From: QHXW01 sp035280425
Lineage (GTDB): Bacteria > Acidobacteriota > Terriglobia > Bryobacterales > Bryobacteraceae
Reading direction: 5' to 3'
DNA: 64,000 nt
NCBI GenBank assembly: GCA_035280425.1
Contig: DATEFW010000044.1
Coordinates: forward strand, 1 to 64,000
Shown: in pieces, positions 35,322-44,455 of the stretch
Layout: each line of letters starts with the position of its first letter
Position numbering within the stretch: the first letter of the stretch is position 1
Made by a program: the position numbers and the translations under genes
The notes under the pieces: generated by a model
Databases searched by the model: none
What the model was told of the DNA's origin: nothing
What the model saw: the letters and a program-made list of their open reading frames with translations, nothing else

Positions 35322-37817
35322 CTATTCGTATCGCAGCGCGCGAATCGGATCGACGCGCGTGGCGCGCTCGGCGGGAATGTAACCGGCGGCCAGCGACACG
35401 GCCGCCAGCATCGCCGTCGCCACAGCAAGCGTGGCAGGATCGTTCGGTTTCAGCCCGAACAGTTGTGATTCGATAAGGCGGCTCAGCCCAATCGCGCAGG
35501 GCAGTCCGACCCCGATGCCGATCGCAACCATTAAGGCCGCTTCCCGCATCACCAGGCCCACCACTTTCCCCCGGCCCGCTCCGAGCGCCATGCGGATCCC
35601 GATCTCGCGTGTGCGCCCGGTCACCATGTAGGCCATCACTCCATAAAGCCCGATAGCCGCAAGCAACGTCGCCAGCAGTCCGAAGAACGCCGATAAGATC
35701 GCGATCAAACGTTCGCCGAACAGGAACTGATTTACTTGCGCAGACATGGTTTTCAAGTCGAAAACCGGCATGTTGGCATCCTGCTGGCCGACCACATGCC
35801 GGATCGCCCCGGCCATCTGCTCGGGCGGCTGCGAAGTCAGCACATAAAACGTGATCTTGGTGACGGCCTTATCCTGCATGTATGGCACGTAAACAAATCG
35901 CGGCGCTTTTTCCTTCAAGCCGGCGGCTTTATCGTCTTTCACAATGCCGACGACTTCTATATCGGCGATGCCGCGCACGCCGCCGAAGCCGAAGTGCCGC
36001 CCCAGCGGGTTCTGATCGTGAAAGAAGTAGCGCGCCGCAGTTTCATTCATCATCCCTACCAGCGGCGCTCCCATGACGTCGCGCGCGGTGAATTCACGGC
36101 CGGCGATCAAGGGAATCCCGAGCGTCGCAAAATATCCGGGTCCCACGGTGTTGACGCGCGGATTCATGTCTTCATCTTCGGTCGGGTGATAACCCTCAAT
36201 CGTTACCGTGCTCTGGTTAATGTCGTCGGTCAGCGGAGCGTTTTCCGCCATCGACACGCTGCGCACGCCGGGCAGAAGCCGGATATCGTCGCGCAATCGG
36301 GCGAACAATTCCTGAATGCGGCTCTGATCATAACCGTTGAGCGACGGGTCGAGTGCGAAGGTCATCAAGTTTTCGATGCGAAATCCCGGGTCGAGACTTT
36401 TGACGTTATACAGACTGCGCGTACAAAGCCCTGCGCCCACCATCAGTAACAGCGACAGAGCAATCTGCACCACCACCAGCGCTTTTCGAAAACGAACGTG
36501 CGCGACGCCGCCCGACAGGTTGCCGGCCTGATCTTTCAGGGTGGTCGCCAGGTTGGGACGCGTAGTCTGAAGTGCCGGAGCCAGTCCGAACAACAAGCCC
36601 GATATGATCGCAATCGCAAAGTTGAACCCGAGCACCCGCAAATCCGGCTCCGTCGTAAAGCTCCGTACCACGCTTTCGAACGGCAATAATTTCAGCAGCA
36701 AATCGCCGGCCCAGGACGCCACGATCAATCCGGCGGCCCCGCCGCAAACCGCCAGCAGCAGGCTCTCCACCAGCAATTGCCGGATGATTTGCATCCTTCC
36801 CGCGCCGAGCGCCAGCCGAACCGCCAGTTCTTTTTGCCGTCCCGCCGCGCGCGCAATCAGCAGGTTTGCCACGTTGGCGCAGGCGATCAGCAGCACCAGG
36901 CCCACCATCGCCATCAGCACGATCAGCGGCTTTGAAAACTCGTTGGCCAGGCTGGCTTGCCCGCGCTCCCCCGGCAGCAGCACCAGCCGCTTATGCAGAA
37001 AGTGCTCCCGGCTTTTTGGCGCCCAGCCCTTCAACTCGTGAACTTCCAGTTCCAGGTTTCTTTGGTACGCAACATTGATTCCGGCATCCGCCTGCGCTCG
37101 CGAGACGCCCGGCTTGATGCGCGCGATGATTTGCAACCACATCGTGCGGCGCTGATCCAGGCCGTTCCACGTGGACGTCATTTCGGCCTTCATCATGATG
37201 GGCACCATGATGTCCGCTGCATGGCCGATTTCGACGCCCTGAAAACCCGGCGGCCCGACGCCCACGATGGTTAACGGATGCCCGTTGACCACCAGGGTCT
37301 GGTTGAGAATCGCCGGGTCGCCTCCGAACCGCCGTTTCCAATACCCGTAAGTCAAAAACGCCACCGGATGCGCGCCGGGCGCGTTGTCGTCCGACTGTGT
37401 GAATGTCCGCCCGACTGCCGGACGAACGCCAAGCACTTCAAAATAATTCCCGGAAACCAGTTCCCCTTCCGCCAGGCCGGTCTGGCCGCGATACCCCACG
37501 CTCATGGGCATCGGGAATCGCGCCAACATGCCGCTGAACACGTCATTGTGATCGCGCAAATCCAGGTACATCGGGTAGGAAAACGCGTGGTTGATCCAGA
37601 TCGAGCCCTGGTTGGGTCCGGGCTGGTCGAATAAGACCAGCTGCTCGGGATGCTGGACGGGCAGCATCCGAAACAGCACCTGGTCGAGCAACGTGAAAAT
37701 GGCGGTGTTTGCGCCTACGCCGAGCGCGAGCGACAGAACGGCAACGGTGGCGAATACCGGGCTCTTGCCGAGCGCCCGCAGCGAAAAGCGGACATCCTGA
37801 GCGAGGGTTTGCAGCAT
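35322..37817 (-). CDS. ADOP-type MacB-like ABC transporter permease
   Basis: An 831-residue membrane protein with two FtsX/MacB permease halves. The opening DVRFSLRALGKSPVFATVAV with LSLALGVGANTAIFTLLDQV is the hallmark of the acidobacterial duplicated orphaned permease family. Each half has a periplasmic MacB_PCD domain and FtsX helices (VLLIACANVANLLIARAAGR; GLLATLLAAIGLYGVMAYMV with TGRTREIGIRMALGAGRGKV). No ATPase gene is adjacent, so partner and substrate are unknown. It is flanked by a 122-bp gap towards the GT-C gene and 74 bp towards polX. Confidence 0.92.
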   Translation of the reverse strand: MLQTLAQDVRFSLRALGKSPVFATVAVLSLALGVGANTAIFTLLDQVLFRMLPVQHPEQLVLFDQPGPNQGSIWINHAFSYPMYLDLRDHNDVFSGMLARFPMPMSVGYRGQTGLAEGELVSGNYFEVLGVRPAVGRTFTQSDDNAPGAHPVAFLTYGYWKRRFGGDPAILNQTLVVNGHPLTIVGVGPPGFQGVEIGHAADIMVPIMMKAEMTSTWNGLDQRRTMWLQIIARIKPGVSRAQADAGINVAYQRNLELEVHELKGWAPKSREHFLHKRLVLLPGERGQASLANEFSKPLIVLMAMVGLVLLIACANVANLLIARAAGRQKELAVRLALGAGRMQIIRQLLVESLLLAVCGGAAGLIVASWAGDLLLKLLPFESVVRSFTTEPDLRVLGFNFAIAIISGLLFGLAPALQTTRPNLATTLKDQAGNLSGGVAHVRFRKALVVVQIALSLLLMVGAGLCTRSLYNVKSLDPGFRIENLMTFALDPSLNGYDQSRIQELFARLRDDIRLLPGVRSVSMAENAPLTDDINQSTVTIEGYHPTEDEDMNPRVNTVGPGYFATLGIPLIAGREFTARDVMGAPLVGMMNETAARYFFHDQNPLGRHFGFGGVRGIADIEVVGIVKDDKAAGLKEKAPRFVYVPYMQDKAVTKITFYVLTSQPPEQMAGAIRHVVGQQDANMPVFDLKTMSAQVNQFLFGERLIAILSAFFGLLATLLAAIGLYGVMAYMVTGRTREIGIRMALGAGRGKVVGLVMREAALMVAIGIGVGLPCAIGLSRLIESQLFGLKPNDPATLAVATAMLAAVSLAAGYIPAERATRVDPIRALRYE

Positions 37818-37939
37818 GATGGTGTACGGTCAAATTGCACGGAGGGGGCCATCGTTTCGACTTTAGATTCAATCGGTTAGAGGCTGCCTGCCGAACCACT
37901 GGATCGGTTTTGGGATGTGACGTCCCAGATTCGGACGAT

Positions 37940-39418
37940 TCAGACGGCCCGCGCCTTCTTTTTCCTTTTACCCGTAACCTTATGAGTTTTAACCGGTTGT
38001 GGCAGAGCGACAGCGGTCTCCTCAACCGTACGGAACATAGCCAGGGCCAGGAAAATGAAGCTCGGCAGGAGCTGGTCCAAAAGTCTTCCCATCGAGGTGC
38101 TGAGATGCCAGGTGAGGTCCAGTGGCGTGACGGCGTAGGTGGCCAGATACGCGATGAGCACCGCTATCCAGATGGCGATAGAGGTGATAACGACCGGGGC
38201 GCGCCTGCGGTCCGGAGCAACGCCCAGAGCGGCGCCAAGGACCGCCAGGGCGACCGCCGGATGCGCGATTCCTGTCCCTAATGCCAGGACTTCCTTCCAG
38301 AACGCTTTGCCAATCTCTGCGTACCTGGAGAATTCCGCCAGGCGATGAACGGCGGCGGCCGGCGTCATTCCCGCATAGGTTCCGGTTGGCGGCGCCAGGA
38401 AAAATTTGAAATAGAGCGCGATGATCAGCGGAACAGCCGCACCGGCAAACAGCTGCCCAGCGGAGCGTAACAACGCGCTCCGGCGCGCCGTCCAGAGATA
38501 ACCTATGAGCGCGACGAAGCTTACCAGGGCAAAGACCAGGCCCTCGTTCTTGGTCCAGGCGGCAAGACCCATCACCAGGCCAGCCAGCACGAGGACCTTT
38601 CCGTGGTTTTGCGGCGCGGCATCCGCCAGAAAGAACAGACCGAGCGCGGCGAGGTAGTAGAACCCGAGCGGGATGTCCGCGTATTGCCAGGGACCGTCCA
38701 ACAAAAAACCGGCCGTTCCCAGCAGAACCATTCCCCCGATCATCGCAGCGCTCCAGCTCCGCAGAATCGCAAGTGCGGACATGGCCAGCGCCACGGTTGC
38801 GAAAAAGAACAGGGCGGCCACGGCTATCGGCGTCGCAGGGTGGCCGCTAGAATTCGTCAGGTTCCAGCAGCGCCCCACATAAGCGGACAGGAGCAGCGGA
38901 TAGTCCGGATGCGTAGCGCCTCCGCCTGCCGGCCGGTTGAGCAGCGGTGAAAAGGCGTTCCGCCACGACGTGTCCGGCTGGGCGAGAAACTCGGCGCGTA
39001 GGTTCCAGATCGACCAGGCATCCCACTCGCCGTAGGGGCTGGCCGTGGACGTTGCGACAAATAACGAAACGGCCAGGGCGAGCGTGACGAGAAAAGCCGG
39101 AAGCAGCAGCCAGGTCCATCCTGCGGGTTTTGCGTGTGGGATATCGACAAGCGATCTTTCCCGCCGGAACCGGCACGCTGCAATCGCAATAGCCAGTGTC
39201 AGCAGCTCGCAAACCAGATAGATTACCGTCGACGGGCCGATAATCAGCCAGACCAGAAAGTAGAGCGAAGACGAAACTCCCACGCCCAGGCCCGCGCCCA
39301 GGCTGACCTTCAGCAAGACGTCGGCCCAGCGCTGCGAATACTTGGGCAGGAATAAAACCGCGAGGAAATAGCCGATCGCGATCGACAGCGCAAGCGCGGC
39401 TAATAGCAGCAGGATCAT
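37940..39418 (-). CDS. Polytopic GT-C-like glycosyltransferase
   Basis: A 492-residue protein from ATG 39418 with about 11-12 hydrophobic helices and a basic C-terminal tail. After the early helices the loop SPYGEWDAWSIWNLRAEFL and the later HPDYPLLLSAYVGRCWN resemble the acidic catalytic loops of GT-C lipid-phosphosugar-dependent mannosyl/arabinosyltransferases. The start codon overlaps the stop of the small gene before it (39415-39418). Two genes away on the same strand is an LptA-like protein, consistent with an envelope role. The acceptor and donor are unknown; the GT-C call is by motif and topology. Confidence 0.6.
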   Translation of the reverse strand: MILLLLAALALSIAIGYFLAVLFLPKYSQRWADVLLKVSLGAGLGVGVSSSLYFLVWLIIGPSTVIYLVCELLTLAIAIAACRFRRERSLVDIPHAKPAGWTWLLLPAFLVTLALAVSLFVATSTASPYGEWDAWSIWNLRAEFLAQPDTSWRNAFSPLLNRPAGGGATHPDYPLLLSAYVGRCWNLTNSSGHPATPIAVAALFFFATVALAMSALAILRSWSAAMIGGMVLLGTAGFLLDGPWQYADIPLGFYYLAALGLFFLADAAPQNHGKVLVLAGLVMGLAAWTKNEGLVFALVSFVALIGYLWTARRSALLRSAGQLFAGAAVPLIIALYFKFFLAPPTGTYAGMTPAAAVHRLAEFSRYAEIGKAFWKEVLALGTGIAHPAVALAVLGAALGVAPDRRRAPVVITSIAIWIAVLIAYLATYAVTPLDLTWHLSTSMGRLLDQLLPSFIFLALAMFRTVEETAVALPQPVKTHKVTGKRKKKARAV

Positions 39419-39825
39419 GGTACGGCCCGCCGGTACAACACGACGCCGTTCGAGTAATCCTTGACTAAAACGAGCTTGCGCGCCCGGCCGAATTCGGCGT
39501 AGTCCATGGGTTTCGAAAAATTCCCGACCAACCACTCTTCGCGCGGGCTATCCACCAGCAGAGCCGGAGCGAGCGCATATTGCGCGGAAAGGAAAACAGC
39601 CGGCTGCGTGGTGATGTCTGAGATATAGCCTAGCCGGGGAACGCGGGGGAGTTCGCGTTTCATCGTTTCAAAGCGCATTTCCTGAATGCCGATCATGTAT
39701 TTGTCGGCGGAGACCTGATTGCGGGTACTCTGCTCGCCGTAGAATGCAAATGCACCGTAAAGCGACAGCAGGGCAGCCGCACCTACGCCAAGCAGAGATT
39801 TGATCGGATAACGAACGGTTTCCAC
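39415..39825 (-). CDS. Hypothetical single-pass protein coupled to the GT-C gene
   Basis: A 136-residue protein with one N-terminal transmembrane helix (SLLGVGAAALLSLYGAFAF) and a periplasmic remainder that ends with the strand pattern KLVLVKDYSNGVVLYRRA. The 4-base overlap with the GT-C gene implies translational coupling and probably a physical partner. No family recognised. Confidence 0.65.
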   Translation of the reverse strand: METVRYPIKSLLGVGAAALLSLYGAFAFYGEQSTRNQVSADKYMIGIQEMRFETMKRELPRVPRLGYISDITTQPAVFLSAQYALAPALLVDSPREEWLVGNFSKPMDYAEFGRARKLVLVKDYSNGVVLYRRAVP

Positions 39826-39915
39826 GAGGCTAAAGACGCCATTATAAGCCGGGCTGTCATGCGTTGCATGTTTTCGAGATTGCGGCCGGAAACGTGTCTG
39901 CCCGGTGAAATCGCG

Positions 39916-40272
39916 TTATTTTTCGTGGCGGAGGGGTGTAATGACAACGTTGCCGTGGGCCTCGATTTCCCCGGTGTCTTCATGCAGCACGGCGGCGTCG
40001 GCGCGCACGATCATTGACCCATCGCAAACCGTCCGTCCATGGCGGCCCACGGGAAGACAGACCGGAGTCTTGATCTCAACATCTCCCATTAAATCGACAG
40101 TCGAGGGATATCTGACTCCATGTGAAATATTCACTGCACTCGCTGTTACGGCGCGCGAACTGGCCATTATAGGGACCATAAGGTGCTTTCGTTCCTCCGG
40201 CGACTTTTGCTGCCCCAAGGTAAAAACGCACATAAGAGCGAAAACTGCGAGCAAAGAGGCGATGCGGTACAT
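39916..40272 (-). CDS. Exported LptA/OstA-like small protein
   Basis: A 118-residue protein with a signal peptide (RIASLLAVFALMCVFTLGQQ). Its C-terminal part MIVRADAAVLHEDTGEIEAH followed by GNVVITPL has the OstA/LptA repeat pattern (ADxA-x-x-x-x-x-x-x-IxAxGNV) found in the LPS-transport bridge. It is shorter than LptA, with room for only a few beta-taco strands, so it may be a partial or accessory member. The kdsA gene lies 670 bp away on the other strand, which supports an LPS-related setting. Confidence 0.55.
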   Translation of the reverse strand: MYRIASLLAVFALMCVFTLGQQKSPEERKHLMVPIMASSRAVTASAVNISHGVRYPSTVDLMGDVEIKTPVCLPVGRHGRTVCDGSMIVRADAAVLHEDTGEIEAHGNVVITPLRHEK

Positions 40273-40422
40273 GGTGTTTTACCCCCAAGGGCTGACGCGG
40301 CGCTCTTCAAAACGTTTCGCGAATCCGTCCGTGAGACGAACGCAGCTTTCATGAAGCACCCGGCCAAGCCGGGCTCTGTCCAGCACCGTGCCTGAGGAGT
40401 TCTTTCATGTACTCTGGAATTG

Positions 40423-40929
40423 ATGCTGACTGACCTAGTGCAGATCCGCACTCTGGGCGAGCGGAAGCGGACGGAAAACGAGCGATTCCGGCGTTTCCTC
40501 AAGTCGCACGATCACTCCGACCGGAGGCTGCGGCGCATGGCCGAAGACATCGAGGGGCAGATCGACTGCTCGCAATGCGCGAATTGCTGCCGGGTGGCGA
40601 CGGTGCGGATTAGCGACCGGGATATCGAGCGGCTGGCGCACCAAATGCGGATCAGCCGGCAGGATTTTCTCCGGCAGTACACGACGGAAAGCGAAGAGGA
40701 AGGACGAATTCTCAAGCGAAGCGAGGAGCAGGGTTGCGTGTTTCTCGACGGGAAGACCTGCACGGTTTACGAGGCCAGGCCGGACACCTGCCGGCGGTTC
40801 CCGCACCTGGTGCGCGGCTCGGGTTCGATCGCCAGCCGCATGTGGCAGTTCATCGACCGCGCCTGCTACTGCCCGATTGTGTACAATTCGCTCGAAGCTT
40901 TCAAAGCGGATTTGAAATTTTCCAGGTAG
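40423..40929 (+). CDS. YkgJ family cysteine-cluster protein
   Basis: A 168-residue soluble protein that likely binds zinc or an iron-sulfur cluster. Cysteines are arranged as CSQCANCCRV near residue 50, GCVFLDGKTCTVYEARPDTC near 107, and a final CYC near 150, with the characteristic Y-E-x-RP-x-x-C-R-x-FP. Start ATG 40423, with a TTG immediately before it. The kdsA-coding frame begins about 13 bp after its stop, so the two are probably co-transcribed. Biological role of the family is poorly known. Confidence 0.88.
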   Translation: MLTDLVQIRTLGERKRTENERFRRFLKSHDHSDRRLRRMAEDIEGQIDCSQCANCCRVATVRISDRDIERLAHQMRISRQDFLRQYTTESEEEGRILKRSEEQGCVFLDGKTCTVYEARPDTCRRFPHLVRGSGSIASRMWQFIDRACYCPIVYNSLEAFKADLKFSR

Positions 40930-40942
40930 GCGAGGGGGCATC

Positions 40943-41782
40943 ATCTCGTTTACGGTTGAGCTAACCACACCGCGCGGGGAAACGATCGCGTTCGGAGGCG
41001 GCAAGCCGATTGGGCTCATCGCAGGCCCGTGCGTGATCGAAAGCGCGGAGCATGTGCACCGGATGGCCGACGCGATCCGTGCGATGGCCGGGCCGTTTGT
41101 GTTCAAAGCGTCGTTCGACAAGGCCAATCGCACCAGCCTTTCCGGTTTTCGCGGGCCGGGGCTGAAGCAGGGTCTGGCGATCCTGCGATCGGTGAAGGCC
41201 GCCGGACACGCGATCCTAACAGACATTCACGAGCCGGCGCATGCCGCAGTGGCGGCCGAGGTTGCCGACATCCTCCAGATTCCGGCGTTTCTTTGCAGGC
41301 AGACGGATTTGCTCGTGGAGGCGGGCCGCACCGGGCGGATTGTGAATATCAAGAAGGGCCAGTTCCTCGCTCCGCAGGACATGCGGCATGCGGCGGAAAA
41401 GGTGGCGTCCACGGGCAACCACCGGATTCTGATCACCGAGCGCGGATCGTCGTTCGGGTACAACAACCTGGTGGTGGATATGCGGAGCCTCGGGATCATG
41501 CGGGAGTTCGGCTGGCCGGTGGTCTTCGATGCCACGCACAGCGTGCAGCTGCCGAGTGGCGCGGGTGGCCAGTCAGGCGGGCAGCCGCAATTCATCGAGC
41601 CACTGGCTCGGGCGGCGGTGGCCGCAGGCCTGGACGCGATATTCGTCGAAGTTCACGATGAGCCGGAGAAAGCACTCTCGGATGGGGCCAACGCCCTGCG
41701 GCTCAGCCGGTTCGAAGCTTTCTGGCGGCGGTTGCGCGCTCTCGACGATCTGGTGAAAAGCGCAAATTTTCTGCACGATTAA
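40943..41782 (+). CDS. kdsA: 3-deoxy-8-phosphooctulonate synthase, apparent ATC start
   Basis: Makes Kdo-8-phosphate from arabinose 5-phosphate and PEP for lipid A/LPS. LIAGPCVIES with the metal-ligand cysteine of class II (metal-dependent) enzymes is at about residues 24-33. FKASFDKANRTS, KKGQFLAPQDM, ITERGSSFGYNNLVVDMRSL, DATHSVQLP and EVHDEPEKALSDGAN also match the family. The frame encodes a normal N-terminus from ISFTVELTTPRGET onward, but there is no ATG, GTG or TTG between the upstream stop and GTG 41033, which lies inside the AGPC motif. GAGGGG at 40932-40937 is ideally placed for ATC 40943, giving 279 residues, the usual length. Confidence 0.85.
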   Translation: MSFTVELTTPRGETIAFGGGKPIGLIAGPCVIESAEHVHRMADAIRAMAGPFVFKASFDKANRTSLSGFRGPGLKQGLAILRSVKAAGHAILTDIHEPAHAAVAAEVADILQIPAFLCRQTDLLVEAGRTGRIVNIKKGQFLAPQDMRHAAEKVASTGNHRILITERGSSFGYNNLVVDMRSLGIMREFGWPVVFDATHSVQLPSGAGGQSGGQPQFIEPLARAAVAAGLDAIFVEVHDEPEKALSDGANALRLSRFEAFWRRLRALDDLVKSANFLHD

Positions 41783-41820
41783 ACGGGGCAGTCCGTCATA
41801 CAATTGATGGTGAGGTTTGT

Positions 41821-42291
41821 GTGTACAAGACTCTGAACCGGCGTCGATTCGGTTTTTCGCTGATCGAGCTGCTGATCGTGATCGCGATCATCTTGATCAT
41901 TCTGGCGATCGCGATGCCCAAGCTGAGCAAATCGCGGATGTACGCGCAGGAGATGGCTGCGCTGCAAGCCATTAAGGCCCTGCATCAGGCCGAGACCATG
42001 TACTATTCGCAGTTCGGCAAGTATGCGACGACGCTTGCCGAATTAGGGCCGCCGACGGGTGGGACGTCCGGGCCGCAGGCGGCGGACCTGATCCAGGAAG
42101 ACCTGGCGTCGGGCGAAAAGCAGGGGTACAAGTTCACGATTACGGCGACGCCGGGCGGTTATGTGATCAACGCGTCACCGATCGCGTTCGGCAACACGGG
42201 AAGCCGGACGTTCTGGTCGGATCAAAGTATGGCGATCCGGCAGAATTTTGGGCAGGAACCAGCCACGGCCAACAGCCCGCTGTTCAAGTAA
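41821..42291 (+). CDS. Type IV pilin-like / pseudopilin protein
   Basis: A 156-residue prepilin with a short basic leader and the prepilin peptidase site RRFG|FSLIELLIVIAIILII (cleavage after Gly, Phe+1, Glu+5), followed by the hydrophobic N-helix. The C-terminal head (YYSQFGKYATTLAELGPP, then YKFTITATPGGYVINASP) resembles the GspG/pilin-like family of single major-type pseudopilins. Start GTG 41821. It follows kdsA by 38 bp; no assembly genes are in the window. Acidobacteria carry many such orphan pilins. Confidence 0.85.
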   Translation: MYKTLNRRRFGFSLIELLIVIAIILIILAIAMPKLSKSRMYAQEMAALQAIKALHQAETMYYSQFGKYATTLAELGPPTGGTSGPQAADLIQEDLASGEKQGYKFTITATPGGYVINASPIAFGNTGSRTFWSDQSMAIRQNFGQEPATANSPLFK

Positions 42292-42357
42292 GATCCGTAA
42301 CGATCCCGACAGACCGTTCCAGCCCGCCCGGCCTATCATGAAATTTGAGGGGTATTC

Positions 42358-42543
42358 ATGGCTGGAAAAAAAGCCCACAAGCCAAGAAATATTGAATGGT
42401 ACGCAGGGAACAAAGCGACGCGTGCGAAGCACGGCGCGGGAAAAACCGCGATCTCGCAGACTCCCGGCGAATCGCAACGTGACCCGAAGCGCAGAAGGGG
42501 ACAGTACGGCGGTGCGGGAAATCCGCCTTTGATCAAGAAGTGA
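42358..42543 (+). CDS. Small basic protein
   Basis: A 61-residue, strongly basic protein (AGKKAHKPRNIEWYAGNKAT; DPKRRRGQYGGAGNPPLIKK). It has an excellent ribosome binding site, GAGGGG at 42347-42352 five bases before ATG 42358, which argues that it is real. No family recognised; basicity suggests nucleic acid binding or ribosome association, but that is speculation. Its stop overlaps the GTG of the next small gene by 2 bases. Confidence 0.6.
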   Translation: MAGKKAHKPRNIEWYAGNKATRAKHGAGKTAISQTPGESQRDPKRRRGQYGGAGNPPLIKK

Positions 42544-42734
42544 CAGCCGCGCGCAACATGAACGACGTCGTGAAGGCGCTCGAGCGCCGGTACGGGCACG
42601 TCGAATTGATTCCGGAAGACGGGCTGACGAAGATCGCGGTGGCCGGCCTGCGGCTGGCGTTTCCTGAGGCGGAAAAGCTGGCTCGCGGAAAGGTCACGAT
42701 CGAGGAATTGCGCGGCGCGACACGTGGTCAGTGA
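42540..42734 (+). CDS. Small hypothetical protein
   Basis: A 64-residue protein (VVKALERRYGHVELIPEDGL; TKIAVAGLRLAFPEAEKLAR). The GTG start overlaps the TGA of the preceding small gene, implying coupling; ATG 42558 is an alternative. Predicted to be a mixed alpha/beta soluble protein. Function unknown. Confidence 0.5.
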   Translation: MTAARNMNDVVKALERRYGHVELIPEDGLTKIAVAGLRLAFPEAEKLARGKVTIEELRGATRGQ

Positions 42735-42754
42735 TTGCCACGCATAAATCTGCT

Positions 42755-44392
42755 CTATACCGCGCGCCTCTGTGTCCGTGCCAGTAACTCTCCGGCGCGA
42801 GCCAGTGCGAGGCGCTCGGCTTCTTCGCGTGTTGCGGCGCTGGTGCGCGCCAGGTTCGCACCGGGCGAAACGTTATCGGCCTTGGCGTGGAACTGCGCGC
42901 CTAAGCGGTAGCTGGTGAGGTTCACGGGCCAACCGTGCAATTCGAGGGTGCGCTCGGAATATCCCTCGACTTTCGCGCGGCTCCAGTTGCGGATGTAGTT
43001 GCGCTCCGGATCGGGCAGGGCGACAGGGAGGCCGGCGCTTTTCCAGGCGTCAAATCCGCCGGTGACGTTGAGGATCTGGCGAAAACCGGCGCGGCGCAGA
43101 AGGCTCGAGGCGACCGAGCTGCGGTAGCCGCTTTTGCAATGCACGGCGACCGGGCGAGCGGCATCCAACTCATCCATCATGCGCGCGAGCTGATTGAGTG
43201 GCTTGAGCATGGCGCCATCGATGTGGCCCTCCTCCCACTCTCCCTGGCGGCGGACGTCCAGCACCTGGATTTGATCTTTCTTTTCGCGCAACAGGCTATC
43301 GAGGTCCTGAACGGTGAGCTGCGGGACCTGCTCGAGCGCGAGATTTTCGCGCTTCCAGGTTTCGATGCCGCCTTCGAGATAACCGGCGATCCTCTCGATG
43401 CCCACGCGCGCCAGGCGCAGGCGAGATTCGGTAAGGTGTTCGGCGTCTTCCGCGACCAGGATGAGGTCGGTCTCGAGGCCGATGATAGTTCCGGCCCAGG
43501 CGGCGTACTGGCCCGATAGCGCGATGTGCACCGAGCCGGGAATGTGGCCGGCACCGAACTGCGCTGTCGGCCGCGTATCAAGGACCACGGCGCCGTTTTG
43601 CTGGAGCCGCAGCACGGCATAGGCGTCGAGCGCCTGAAGCGGCGGCAATTCGGCCAGCGGCGCGGCGCCGGTGCGGTTGATTTCGGCATCGCGCTGGAAA
43701 TAGCCGGGACGCTCGGGAAGTGCGTCGGTCAGCAGGTGCACGAACTCCTCGCGGCTGGCGGCTTTCAGGGCGTAATTCGAAAAGCGTTCTTTGCCGATGG
43801 TGGAGCAACGCTCCGAGCTGATCTGGCGGCCACAGAGCGAGCCTGCGCCGTGTGCGGGATAAATACAGATATCGTCGGAAAGTCCGAGCAATTTGCCGTG
43901 CAGACTGTCGTAGAGCAAACCGGCAAGCTGCTGCGGTGTATATCCGGGCGAGAGATCGGGGCGGCCTACGTCGCCGATGAATAGCGTATCGCCGGTAAGC
44001 ACCGCGAACGGCTCTTCGGATTGCGCGAGATCCGTTACCAGGATACAGATGCTTTCGACGGTGTGGCCCGGCGTTTCCAGAAACCCAAGCCGGCAGCGGC
44101 CGAACTGCACCTGGTCGCCGTCGTGAACACTGGTGTGCGGAAACGCCGCTCCGGCGCTCGCTCCCACGTAAATCTGTGCGCCCGTGCGCGCGGCGAGCTC
44201 GTGATGGCCGGAGACGAAATCCGCGTGGAGATGCGTTTCGATCACGTGCCCGATACGGAGGTCATGTTTGCGGGCCTCATCGACGTAAATGTCGACGTCG
44301 CGCTGCGGATCGACCACGGCGGCCACGCCGTCGGAGCCGATCATGTAAGACGCATGGGCCAGGCAACTCAGGTAAAACTGCTCGAAGTACAT
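42755..44392 (-). CDS. Persulfide dioxygenase-rhodanese fusion with extra C-terminal domain
   Basis: Sulfide-detoxification enzyme of 545 residues from ATG 44392. Residues 1-220 form a metallo-beta-lactamase domain of the ETHE1/Blh type (ETHLHADFVSGHHELAART, LETPGHTVESI, LTGDTLFIGDVGRPDL, IYPAHGAGSLCG) that oxidises glutathione- or CoA-persulfide. A first rhodanese domain (about 255-350) lacks a clear active cysteine, where the loop reads ILVAEDAEHL. A second one (about 365-455) has the active loop VHCKSGYRS. The last about 85 residues, after GGFDAWKSAGLPVAL, are an additional small alpha/beta module (YRLGAQFHAKADNVSPGANL; ATREEAERLALARAGELL). The gene is divergent from nfo with 63 bp between the two starts. 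Confidence 0.9.
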   Translation of the reverse strand: MYFEQFYLSCLAHASYMIGSDGVAAVVDPQRDVDIYVDEARKHDLRIGHVIETHLHADFVSGHHELAARTGAQIYVGASAGAAFPHTSVHDGDQVQFGRCRLGFLETPGHTVESICILVTDLAQSEEPFAVLTGDTLFIGDVGRPDLSPGYTPQQLAGLLYDSLHGKLLGLSDDICIYPAHGAGSLCGRQISSERCSTIGKERFSNYALKAASREEFVHLLTDALPERPGYFQRDAEINRTGAAPLAELPPLQALDAYAVLRLQQNGAVVLDTRPTAQFGAGHIPGSVHIALSGQYAAWAGTIIGLETDLILVAEDAEHLTESRLRLARVGIERIAGYLEGGIETWKRENLALEQVPQLTVQDLDSLLREKKDQIQVLDVRRQGEWEEGHIDGAMLKPLNQLARMMDELDAARPVAVHCKSGYRSSVASSLLRRAGFRQILNVTGGFDAWKSAGLPVALPDPERNYIRNWSRAKVEGYSERTLELHGWPVNLTSYRLGAQFHAKADNVSPGANLARTSAATREEAERLALARAGELLARTQRRAV

Positions 44393-44455
44393 ACAAGCTC
44401 CAGGGTGAAAGTATAAATCAATTCGGCCCGGCGCGACCCTGGTAGGATAGAGCCT

